Assembly: GCF_000317895.1 (NCBI RefSeq)
Contig: NC_019567.1
Coordinates: 248,001 to 312,000 of the forward strand
Direction of reading: 5' to 3'
DNA length: 64,000 bases
Source: Bdellovibrio bacteriovorus str. Tiberius
GTDB taxonomy: Bacteria; Bdellovibrionota; Bdellovibrionia; Bdellovibrionales; Bdellovibrionaceae
Positions 43,180-51,300 of this stretch are shown one piece after another. The translations under genes and the position numbers were made by a program. The notes below the pieces were generated by a model. The model did not search any database, was not told the origin of the DNA, and worked only from the letters and a program-made list of their open reading frames with translations. Every line of letters begins with the position of its first letter. Position 1 is the first letter of the stretch.

Positions 43180-44058
43180 GTGTTACGTTTATACGCAGAT
43201 CTTACCAAGTTTGGCATAGTCGTTTTCTCAGTCCTTGCGGGACTGGCCGGCTATGCCACTGGTTTCCAGATTGAAAATCCCTTTGATTGGAAAATCTTCC
43301 TTGAAGCTCTGCTGGGGATTTACTTCCTCAGTTCCGGTTCGCTGGCCCTGAATCAGGTGCAGGACTGGAAGCTTGATCAAAAAATGCCCCGTACAGCCAA
43401 GCGTCCGATCCCTTCCGGTAAAATCAAACCGGCAGCGGCGGGCATTCTTTCTGTTGGTCTGTTGCTGGTGGGTTTGAACATTCTGTTCAAGCTGGAGCCA
43501 GTGGCCGGCTGGGTGGGTTTGTTCTGCGTCTTCCTTTACAACGGTCCTTACACTTTATGGTGGAAACGCCGTTGGGTGTTTGCAGCCGTTCCGGGTGCGA
43601 TCCCGGGCGCTTTGCCAGTGACCATCGGTTACGCGGTGGCAAATCCGGATATTTTCAACTCTGAATCTTTGTATCTGTTCCTGATCATGTTCCTGTGGCA
43701 GATGCCGCACTTCTGGGTGCTGGCGATCCGTTACAAGGATGACTATGCGGCCGGAGGTATTCCAACCTTGCCGGTGGCTTTGGGGATGGAAAAAACCATG
43801 TTCCAGGTCGGTCTTTACACCTTCGTGTATGTGGGTGTGGCTTTGGCGGCGCCGATGTTCGTTCACGCCAGCTGGATGTTCGTACTTCTGACATTCCCGT
43901 TTGTGTTCAAGGTTCTGCAAGAATTCTATCGATACTATAAGTCCAATGGGACCGAACGTTGGTTGGCCTTCTTTATGTGGCTCAACGTTTCGATGCTGGT
44001 GTTCATCATCATTCCAGTCATCGACAAATGGAACTTCCTCTTTATTCATCATAATTAA
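43180..44058 (+). CDS. ctaB: Protohaem IX farnesyltransferase (haem O synthase)
   Basis: A UbiA-fold prenyltransferase that farnesylates haem b to haem O. Aspartate motif one appears in SLALNQVQDWKLDQKMPRTA (NxxxDxxxD), followed by KRPIPSG. The second site is YKDDYAAGGIPTLPV. About nine helices in 292 residues. It starts with GTG. No haem A synthase (ctaA) is nearby, so the haem A step would have to be encoded elsewhere. It ends the oxidase operon, before a terminator. Confidence 0.92.
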   Translation: MLRLYADLTKFGIVVFSVLAGLAGYATGFQIENPFDWKIFLEALLGIYFLSSGSLALNQVQDWKLDQKMPRTAKRPIPSGKIKPAAAGILSVGLLLVGLNILFKLEPVAGWVGLFCVFLYNGPYTLWWKRRWVFAAVPGAIPGALPVTIGYAVANPDIFNSESLYLFLIMFLWQMPHFWVLAIRYKDDYAAGGIPTLPVALGMEKTMFQVGLYTFVYVGVALAAPMFVHASWMFVLLTFPFVFKVLQEFYRYYKSNGTERWLAFFMWLNVSMLVFIIIPVIDKWNFLFIHHN

Positions 44059-44062
44059 GACG

Positions 44063-44186
44063 GGCTGTTGAAAACGGCCCAATCGACTGCGTTGTTCGGG
44101 GGACCTCCTTCGCTCCGACGTGCTTGGAGCACGCCTCCGCTTCGAAGGGACCCCTCCGCCTTGCGCTTGAACCGTTTTGAACAGCC
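44063..44186. repeat. Imperfect terminal inverted repeat element
   Basis: GGCTGTTGAAAACGG at 44063-44077 and CCGTTTTGAACAGCC at 44172-44186 are inverted copies differing at one of 15 positions. The 94 bases between are rich in GGACC and CTCC. The layout, ends without a gene inside, is that of a small non-coding repeat such as a MITE or a structured RNA hairpin. No copy was noticed elsewhere in the window. Confidence 0.55.
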
Positions 44187-44251
44187 TGGTTTTGCGGGGA
44201 GGAGGGAGGGCTGGCCTTCGGCGTCGCCCTTTTTTTGGGGCTTTGCCCCTT

Positions 44252-44279
44252 GCCCCCAAATGGGGGGATTTATTTTTTG
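44252..44279 (+). terminator. Terminator of the oxidase operon
   Basis: CCCCC at 44253-44257 and GGGGG at 44262-44266 form a stem around AAAT (the G-run has one extra base), followed by GATTTATTTTTTG on the plus strand. It overlaps the end of the convergent transferase gene. Confidence 0.6.
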
Positions 44280-44926
44280 AATTCGTCTGGGGTGTCGATT
44301 TGTTTGAAGGGGTGAGCCTTTTGGAAGGCTTCCAGCTTCAGGCAGTTGTTGTTGATCTTTACCAAGGTTGGGAATTTGGTGATGTCGGCTTTGTAGCGTT
44401 GAGATGTTAAAAGCTGCGGGATTAGGAAGACATCGGCCATGGTGATTTCATCACCGAAGCTGTAAGTTCCCGAGAATTCTTTCAGGGTTGTTTCAAGAAC
44501 TTCAAGTCCCTGATAGATCCAGTGCTGGGCCCATTCGTCTTTCTGGTCCTGATCGTAGCCGTGTTTGCCGGTCAGATACTTCAGGGTTTTCAAATTGGCC
44601 ATCGGGTGCATGAAGGAATTAATCACCTCGCACACTTGGCGGATGCGGGCACGCTTGTAAGCATCTTTCGGCATCAGTGGGGTTTGTGGGAAGACCTCAT
44701 CCAGGTATTCGATGATGGCAAACGATTCCGGGATGATCTTGCCGTCGTGAACCAGGGTGGGAACGCCGCCCAGAGGATTGATGGCTTTGTATTCGGGGGT
44801 CAGTTGTTCGCTCTTCAGCAGATTGATGGGCTTGTATTCAAAGGCCAGACCCTTGTGGTGCAAAGCCAGGCGAACACGGTACGAAGTGGAACTTCGAAAA
44901 TAGTTGTAAAGTACTATCGAGGACAT
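44270..44926 (-). CDS. maiA: Zeta-class GST / maleylacetoacetate isomerase
   Basis: A 218-residue glutathione transferase. The N-terminus SIVLYNYFRSSTSYRVRLAL has the zeta-class motif SSxSxRVR, which binds glutathione. INPLGGVPTLVHDGKIIPES follows, with the cis-Pro. The C-terminal helical domain ends in YSFGDEITMADVFLIPQL, the usual 'GD.IT.AD....PQ' motif. MaiA isomerises maleylacetoacetate in tyrosine breakdown; the next enzyme, FahA, is two genes away on the other strand. AGGAG seven bases before the ATG at 44926 sets the start. Confidence 0.88.
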   Translation of the reverse strand: MSSIVLYNYFRSSTSYRVRLALHHKGLAFEYKPINLLKSEQLTPEYKAINPLGGVPTLVHDGKIIPESFAIIEYLDEVFPQTPLMPKDAYKRARIRQVCEVINSFMHPMANLKTLKYLTGKHGYDQDQKDEWAQHWIYQGLEVLETTLKEFSGTYSFGDEITMADVFLIPQLLTSQRYKADITKFPTLVKINNNCLKLEAFQKAHPFKQIDTPDEFKK

Positions 44927-44990
44927 ATACTGACTCCTATTGAGCCTCACATTTCATTCTGCTTTTGATTTTCAGTCAAAGGACTTTTCG

Positions 44991-45716
44991 ATGCCCAATC
45001 GCTTTATCTTTTCTCTGCGTTTTTCTTCTAAAGTGTTTTTGAAAATGGCAGTTTTGGCGTTTGCCATGATCGTTTTCATGACCTTGTTCCGACTGAATCT
45101 CTATTTCTTGTCAGTGTTTCATGCGACTCCGGATGCGGCGTTTGTTGAAATTGCCCAGTCCTTCCTGGCCGGCTTTCGTTTTGATCTTTTGATTTTTGGT
45201 TTTCTTTTTATCCCGCTTTATTTCCTGGTGATGATTCAGGCGGTTTTGCAGAAATGGCCGCGCGCCGGGTTTTTGTTCTATAAGGCATATTTCACGGTTG
45301 TCTGGTTCCTGATCTGTGCGCTGACGTTTGTGGACTTCTTCCATTTCGCAAAGTACGGAAAGCGCATGCGCTTTGCAGATTACAATTCCTGGAACATGCA
45401 AAGCTGGCTGGAACAGTTCCAGTCCTTGCCGCAGAACCAGTCCTGGATCTTCTGTATCATCACAGTTCTTTTGTTCAGCCTTGGATACATGCTGGTGAAA
45501 AGCCTTAAGTTCGGGGAGTGGAAAGACGAGTATTCCCCGCAGGCCGGGTCGAAGTTTGAAACCTTGTGGCGTGTGCTGCTTCCATTGGTGCTGATTGTTT
45601 TGGCCGCTCGTGGAACCGTTGAAGCACACCACCTGGCTTTGGAGCACAGCGAGGTGTCGCTGGATAAGGTTATAAACGAGATGGCACTAAATGCTGTGTG
45701 GTGTTTTGATAAGTAA
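44991..45716 (+). CDS. Orphan LtaS/MdoB-like membrane domain, 241 aa
   Basis: AAAGGA seven bases before the ATG at 44991 supports this start. Five membrane helices: LAFAMIVFMTLFRLNLYFL, FDLLIFGFLFIPLYFLVMI, FTVVWFLICALTFVDFFHFA, IFCIITVLLFSLGYML and LLPLVLIVLAARGTVE. The pattern F.FDL...G, YN.W.. and the end HLALEHSEVSLDKVINEMALN match the N-terminal membrane domain of LtaS/MdoB-type sulfatase-fold phosphoglycerol transferases. The catalytic sulfatase domain that should follow is absent: the gene stops at the junction. It may be a natural truncated partner or a remnant. Confidence 0.7.
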   Translation: MPNRFIFSLRFSSKVFLKMAVLAFAMIVFMTLFRLNLYFLSVFHATPDAAFVEIAQSFLAGFRFDLLIFGFLFIPLYFLVMIQAVLQKWPRAGFLFYKAYFTVVWFLICALTFVDFFHFAKYGKRMRFADYNSWNMQSWLEQFQSLPQNQSWIFCIITVLLFSLGYMLVKSLKFGEWKDEYSPQAGSKFETLWRVLLPLVLIVLAARGTVEAHHLALEHSEVSLDKVINEMALNAVWCFDK

Positions 45717-45770
45717 TTCAAATTATGGGACTATTTGAGGGCTTCAATGAAAGCCTTTAGGAGGATTAAA

Positions 45771-46328
45771 ATGAAAAAGTTGGCTCTAACAGTGATGGCG
45801 GCTTTGGGTATGATGTCATCCGTTGCGATGGCAGATATTGATTATGGTTTGGAAGTGGGTATTCGTCAGCAGTCCGGTGAAGTGGATTCTGATCTGGCTT
45901 CTGTAAAATCCCAAATGGGTTTCCAGTTCGGGGCAACAGCTCATTTCCCGATTTCCGGTGCATGGCACATGCGCACAGGTCTGCTTTACACTCAAAGACC
46001 GGTGGTTGTAGAAACCGATGCAACAGGTGATGAAAACAAGATCAGCATGAACTATCTGGATGTTCCGGTGGCTCTTATGTACAAATTTGAAGAATACGCG
46101 GGCGTGTTTGCCGGTGTTTCTTTGGGTCTGAACCTGGACAGCGATGCTGAAGTCGGCAAAGTGAACGATGTTAAATCTCCACTGACTCCGATCATCTTCG
46201 GCGCAAGCTTCAAATTTGCCCCGCAATTGGGCGCGACTTTGTATTATGAAACTGCCAGCGGTGATGCAGCTGACGGTCTGAAAAACTACCGCGCAGTGGG
46301 CGCGAACTTGCAGATCACTTTTGACTAA
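45771..46328 (+). CDS. Outer-membrane beta-barrel protein, 185 aa
   Basis: AGGAGG six bases before the ATG at 45771. A signal peptide (LALTVMAALGMMSSVAMA) is followed by eight or so amphipathic strands: IDYGLEVGIRQ, MGFQFGATAHFPIS, WHMRTGLLYTQR, ISMNYLDVPVALMYKF, YAGVFAGVSLGLNLD, TPIIFGASFKFA, LGATLYYETA and YRAVGANLQITFD. The pattern is an OmpA/OMP_b-brl-type small barrel of the PorT-like type. Length normal. Function unknown. Confidence 0.82.
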   Translation: MKKLALTVMAALGMMSSVAMADIDYGLEVGIRQQSGEVDSDLASVKSQMGFQFGATAHFPISGAWHMRTGLLYTQRPVVVETDATGDENKISMNYLDVPVALMYKFEEYAGVFAGVSLGLNLDSDAEVGKVNDVKSPLTPIIFGASFKFAPQLGATLYYETASGDAADGLKNYRAVGANLQITFD

Positions 46329-46351
46329 GATTTTTTGAAATAGGATACGAC

Positions 46352-47332
46352 GTGAAATTAGGTTCTCTTAAATCGTCTCAGGGTATGGATGGTGAATTGT
46401 GTGTGATCAGCCGCGATCTGAAGACTGCGGTGAAAGCCACAGCGATTGCATCTTCCCTGCGTGAGGCGATGGAAAAATGGTCCGAGAAAGAAGCTTCCCT
46501 GAAGAAACTTTCTGACGATCTGAATGCGGGCAAAGCGACCGGTGCTTTTGCCGTTAAAGAAGGTGATTTCCACTCCGCGCTTCCGCGCACGTGGTTATTT
46601 GCTGATGGTTCTGCTTTTATCTATCACATCAAGCTTGTGCGCATGGCGCGCAAAGCTCCGCTGCCAGAGACTTTGAGCACCGTTCCCCTGATGTATCAGG
46701 GCGAATGCGGCCAGTTTCTGGCGCCAACAGAAGACATCCCTCAGCGTGATTTCGCGCACGGGACGGATTTTGAGGGTGAAGTGGGTGTGGTGACTGATTT
46801 CGTGCCGATGGGTGTGACGCCTGATGAAGCTCTAAAGTACATCCGTTTGTATGTTCTGATCAACGACGTGTCTTTGCGCGGCCTGATCCCTGAAGAACTG
46901 GCCTCTGGTTTTGGCTTTTTCCAAAGCAAGCCGGCATCGGCTTTGGCGCCATTTGCAGTGACTGCAGATGAGCTGGGTGAAGCACTGAAAGACGGGCGCA
47001 TTCATCTGCCGCTGAACGTGAAATACAATGGTGAATTCTTTGGTAAAGCCAATGCGGGCGCCATGCACTTCCACTTTGGTCAGTTGATTGCCCACGCGGC
47101 AAAAACCCGCAACCTGGCGGCTGGTTCTGTGATCGGCAGTGGAACTGTTTCCAATGAAGATCATGCCAATGGTTCAAGCTGTCTGGCGGAAAAACGCATG
47201 ATTGAACAAATCGAGACAGGTGCGATCAAAACGCCATTTATGAAGTCCGGCGACACCGTTGAGATGGAAATGTTCAACGCTCAAGGTGAAAGCATCTTCG
47301 GACGAATCTTCCAGAAGGTGAAGGCCGTTTAA
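46352..47332 (+). CDS. Fumarylacetoacetate hydrolase-family protein
   Basis: A 326-residue enzyme starting with GTG (AGGA six bases upstream). The FAH domain (about 90-320) shows the metal-site pattern: TDFEGEVGVVTDFV with acidic ligands (E-x-E type), YVLINDVSLRGLIP, KPASALAPFAVT, MHFHFGQLIAH, and GSGTVSNEDH. Family members hydrolyse C-C bonds of fumarylpyruvate or fumarylacetoacetate. A tyrosine-pathway role is supported by a MaiA-like enzyme nearby. No homogentisate dioxygenase gene is in the window. Confidence 0.86.
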   Translation: MKLGSLKSSQGMDGELCVISRDLKTAVKATAIASSLREAMEKWSEKEASLKKLSDDLNAGKATGAFAVKEGDFHSALPRTWLFADGSAFIYHIKLVRMARKAPLPETLSTVPLMYQGECGQFLAPTEDIPQRDFAHGTDFEGEVGVVTDFVPMGVTPDEALKYIRLYVLINDVSLRGLIPEELASGFGFFQSKPASALAPFAVTADELGEALKDGRIHLPLNVKYNGEFFGKANAGAMHFHFGQLIAHAAKTRNLAAGSVIGSGTVSNEDHANGSSCLAEKRMIEQIETGAIKTPFMKSGDTVEMEMFNAQGESIFGRIFQKVKAV

Positions 47333-47360
47333 GCCTTCACCCGTTCTTTCGGGCCCTTGA

Positions 47361-47930
47361 TTAAAGGGCCTGAATCACTCCACAAGCAATACGCGCACCA
47401 GAGTTTCCTGCCGGTTGGGATTTCAAATCATCCTTGTCCGCGTGAATAACCACGGCTTTACCGATGATGCTTTCCACACCTGGCTTCATGGTCATGCCTT
47501 TGATCACCAGAGTTGTGATGGCTTTGGACTTGTTGTCGGCAATCAGATTTCCCATGTCACCCACATGGCGTCCATGACCGTCGTGACCTGCGTGAGATCC
47601 CTTGGTCGGATTGAAGTGGCCACCGGCTGAAGAAAAGTCTGCAGCAGAGCAATCGCCTTTTTCATGGATATGGAATCCGTGAGGACCTGGTTTGATTCCT
47701 TCAACCATGGTTTCGATTTTCATTTCGCCATCACCTTCGGTGAAGTGAATGATGCCTTTCAGTTTGGAACCTTTGGTGGTTTTCAGAACGGCCTGGGCTT
47801 TTTGCGGAGCGGCTGTCGCCGTCGGGGTTGGAGTGGAATCAGCAGGGGCTGGAGCTTCCGCCTTCTTGGATTTATGCATACAAGAAGTCATCGCAACGGC
47901 CAACAAACTGACAAGCAACATTTTCTTCAT
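47361..47930 (-). CDS. sodC: Cu/Zn superoxide dismutase lipoprotein
   Basis: It converts superoxide to H2O2 and O2 in the periplasm. 189 residues, with signal peptide and a lipobox-like MTSC near residues 14-17, so lipid-anchored. Copper and zinc ligands: GPHGFHIHEKGDCSAADF, AGGHFNPTKGSHAG, GRHVGDMGNL and a C-terminal KAVVIHADKDDL, with GNSGARIACGVI carrying the second Cys of the disulfide. Complete for the family. AAGGGGA five bases before the ATG. An inverted repeat (GGCCCTT/AAGGGCC, 47352-47370) spans the stop codon and may end transcription. Confidence 0.95.
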   Translation of the reverse strand: MKKMLLVSLLAVAMTSCMHKSKKAEAPAPADSTPTPTATAAPQKAQAVLKTTKGSKLKGIIHFTEGDGEMKIETMVEGIKPGPHGFHIHEKGDCSAADFSSAGGHFNPTKGSHAGHDGHGRHVGDMGNLIADNKSKAITTLVIKGMTMKPGVESIIGKAVVIHADKDDLKSQPAGNSGARIACGVIQAL

Positions 47931-47987
47931 AGGGATCCCCTTTCAGTATTGTGCTGAATATTGTCACTGATCCCCTTATTGATGTCA

Positions 47988-48110
47988 TCAGCCATTCGCC
48001 AGATAAGCAATAATACCGACCACGATGAATGTGGTCAGATAGAAATAAATTACCACACGTCCTAAACGAATTTTCGGAGCCAAAATAGCTCTGGTTTCAA
48101 GAGTCGTCAT
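47988..48110 (-). CDS. Small membrane protein, 40 aa
   Basis: A short gene in the gap between sodC and the alpha-2-macroglobulin gene. The ATG at 48110 has GGGAGG five bases upstream. The product begins MTTLETRAILAPKIRLGR, basic and soluble, followed by one hydrophobic helix VVIYFYLTTFIVVGIIAYLA, ending in NG. The basic residues before the helix predict N-terminus in the cytoplasm. Such single-helix proteins often adjust a larger membrane complex. It is 57 bp upstream of sodC on the same strand, so it may share that transcript. No homologue known to me. Confidence 0.6.
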   Translation of the reverse strand: MTTLETRAILAPKIRLGRVVIYFYLTTFIVVGIIAYLANG

Positions 48111-48352
48111 AGTGACCTCCCTTTACTAACCACCATTTTCTCATGGTTTTGTGTGAGCTCACCAATAGATAAAAACTAATCACCTCATAGAGAAAATCTT
48201 ACGTCTCTGCCTTGTGATTTTGAGATGAGAACGAATACGGAACTAAGTCCAGTTTTGAGAATGAAAGCCCTTTGAGAACGTCGGCATAGGGCATCAACCA
48301 GTGACCTGAATGAAAGCCACAGACAAGCTTAAGAGGCCAGAAGGAGTCATCT

Positions 48353-51300
48353 ATGATCAGTTTGTTTTTCTCTCTTCTAACCACGGTGTCTTTTGCTCAG
48401 CAAAAAGTGCAGGTGCAAACCTTCACGCCACAGGGGTTTGTAAAATCTGTCGAGCAAGTGCGGGTTGAATTCAATCAACCGATGGTCAGATTTGGCGAGA
48501 TCAAACTGGATTCACCAGTGCAGAGCTCTTGCTTTGACGTCAAAAAAGGACAAGGCCGCTGGATCGACACCAAGAACTGGGTGTTTGATTTCACCGAGCC
48601 AATGGCCGGCGGGCAATCTTGTGAAGTGAAAGTCCAAGGTCAGACTTTTAGTTTCAACACCGGCGGACCGCATATTAAGAACATCTTCCCGCAAACATAC
48701 CGCAATGTGGATCCCGAGCAGAGCTTTGTGGTCTTTGTTGATTCTGCAGTAAAAACCGAATCCCTGGCTGCGGGTGTTTACTTTGTGATTGAAGGACTGG
48801 GGGATCGTGTTCCGGTACAAGTCATCACCGGTGGTGAAGCCACGAAGACTTATCAGGCGGCAGAAAGCGAATACAAGTACGAAAAAGAATTGTTCAAAGG
48901 GGACTATGTCGTTCTGAAGGCACAGCGCCCATTCCCCGCAGGGGCACGGGTCAGTCTGGTGTGGTCGAAAGCAGTGCAGTCACCTTCGGGGTATGCTTCG
49001 AAAGAAGATGAAGTTTATGAATTCAATGTGCGTGAGTCATTTAAACTGTCTTTCAACTGTGATCGTGAAGCTGCGAACCGCCCTTGTGTTCCCTTGATGG
49101 GGATGCGCCTGAATTCTTCGTCCGCATTTTCGGCGAAGCTGGCGCAAGAAATTTATATCCAGTCCGCCGACGGGAAGAAAATCAAAGCCACGAATCTGGA
49201 TGCAGCCTCAGGGAGCAAAGACACTGTCAGTTATTTGGAATTCAAGGGGCCTTTTGCCGCCAATAGCCAGTACACCGTTGTGATTCCGGCAAAAATGAAG
49301 GACGAGGATGACCGTCTTTTGTCCAATCAATCTCAGTTCCCGTTGAAAGTAAAAACAGGGGACGACCCGTCGCTGCTTAAGTTTGCCTCCACCTTCGGGG
49401 TGATCGAATCCGGTCCTGGAGCCGCGATGGCTGTGACTTTGCGTCGCGTGGAAAAGTCTGTGGACACTCAGTTTGCAGGCTGGACGGGGCAATTGAAGGC
49501 CAATGACTTTAAGTCCGTCATCAAAGCGCTGGGCGAGGTGATGCGCAATTCTTACGGCGAAGAAGCCATGAAAAGCTGGCAGGGAAAAACCACGCAGAAG
49601 ATCAAAGTCGATAAGCCAGCCAAAGCCACGGACCTTGAGGTCGTGGGAATTCCTTTGAAGGCTGCGGGTTTCTATGTGGTGGAAATGAAAAGCCCGCTCT
49701 TGGGGCAAAACCTTCTGGATCAGAAGAAACCTTTTTATGTGCGCTCGGCAGGGCTTGTGACGAATATGTCCGTGCATGTTAAGCACACTCGCAACGAAGC
49801 CTGGGTGTGGGTGACAGAGCTTAAAACCACTAAAGTGGTCGCGGGCGCTAAGGTGTCCATCTTTGATAACGCCGGAAATGTTATTTCCAGCGCGACCACG
49901 GATGCGCGGGGCTGGGCTTCATTTAAGTTCGCAAAACCTGTTGATGATTGGGCGACTGATCCGCAAAGCAGTTTCTATGGTGGCTTCTTTGCCATGGCGG
50001 AAAAAGGCGAGGACTTCAGTTTCACGCACACCAGTTGGGATAAGGGGATTGAATCCTGGCGCTTCCAGATTCGTTCAGGTGACACGGATTCCCCATGGCT
50101 GGGCCACGCGGTTTTGGACCGCACTTTGCTAAAGCCGGAAGAAAGGCTTTCAGCAAAGATCGTTCTGCGTAAGACCAGCCTTGCTGGCTTCTCTTTACCG
50201 GCAGGGAATGAATGGCCGACCCGTCTGACGGTGGCCCATGATTCGGGCCTTCAGACTTTCAAATTGCCCCTGACCTGGAACAAACAAACCGGGGTGGCTC
50301 TTTTAACCTGGCCGGTGCCGGCGGGTGCGAAGCTGGGTCGTTGGACCCTGACCTTGGAAAAAGACACACCAGCCATGAGCATTGCAATCGGCGACGTGGC
50401 AGTTGAAAACTTCCGTGTGCCTTTAATGCAGGTAAGACTGGATGGAACAAAACCTGTTTATGTGCAGGAAAAGAACATTCCCGTGCAGGTGTCAGGGACT
50501 TATTTTGCCGGTGGCCCTACCGGGGAATTTCCAGTGAAGATGCGCTGGAACGTTGAGCCCGGATATTTCTCGCCACAAAACGAAGACTTCCAGGAATATG
50601 CTTTCGCCAACGGTGCTGTCAGTGAAGGTCTGTTCCGCCAAGGGGAAGAAGAGATTCAGCGTCACGTCCCACAAAGTGGCACGCGTGATTTCAAGCTGAA
50701 CAAACAAGGCGTGGCCCAGGAATCCATCTCGGGAATTAAGTATGCAGCAGCTCCGCAGAATCTGCGCACTGAAATTGAATACAAAGACCCGAATGGCGAA
50801 ATTCAATCCCTGAGCCGCACATTCCCCCTGTGGTCTTCATCTTTGGTTCTGGGGATGAAATCCCGCGGCTGGTCCGCAACCCCGGATAAGGTCGAATTTG
50901 ACGTGGTCGCCCTGGATCTGCAGCAGCGCCCGCTGAAAAATCAGAATGTTCAGGTCGATCTGTATACCAGTCGTTATTACACTCATCGTAAGCGTTTGGT
51001 GGGTGGCTTCTATGCCTATGAAGATTTCCGTGAATACAAAAAGGTGGGCGAGCTTTGTCGCGGGGTTACGGATGCAAGCGGACAGTTCCTGTGCAAGGGA
51101 AAAACCAAGGTCTCCGGGTCCGTGATTGCCGTGGTGTCGGGAAAAGATACCCAAGGCCGCGCAAGCTACAGCAATGTCACTCAATGGATTATTCGTCCCG
51201 GTGAAAATCAGTGGTTTGGATCTGAAGACAATGACCGTGCCGATCTGATTCCATTTAAGAAAACCTATGAACCGGGCGAAACAGCCGAGTTCCAGCTGCG

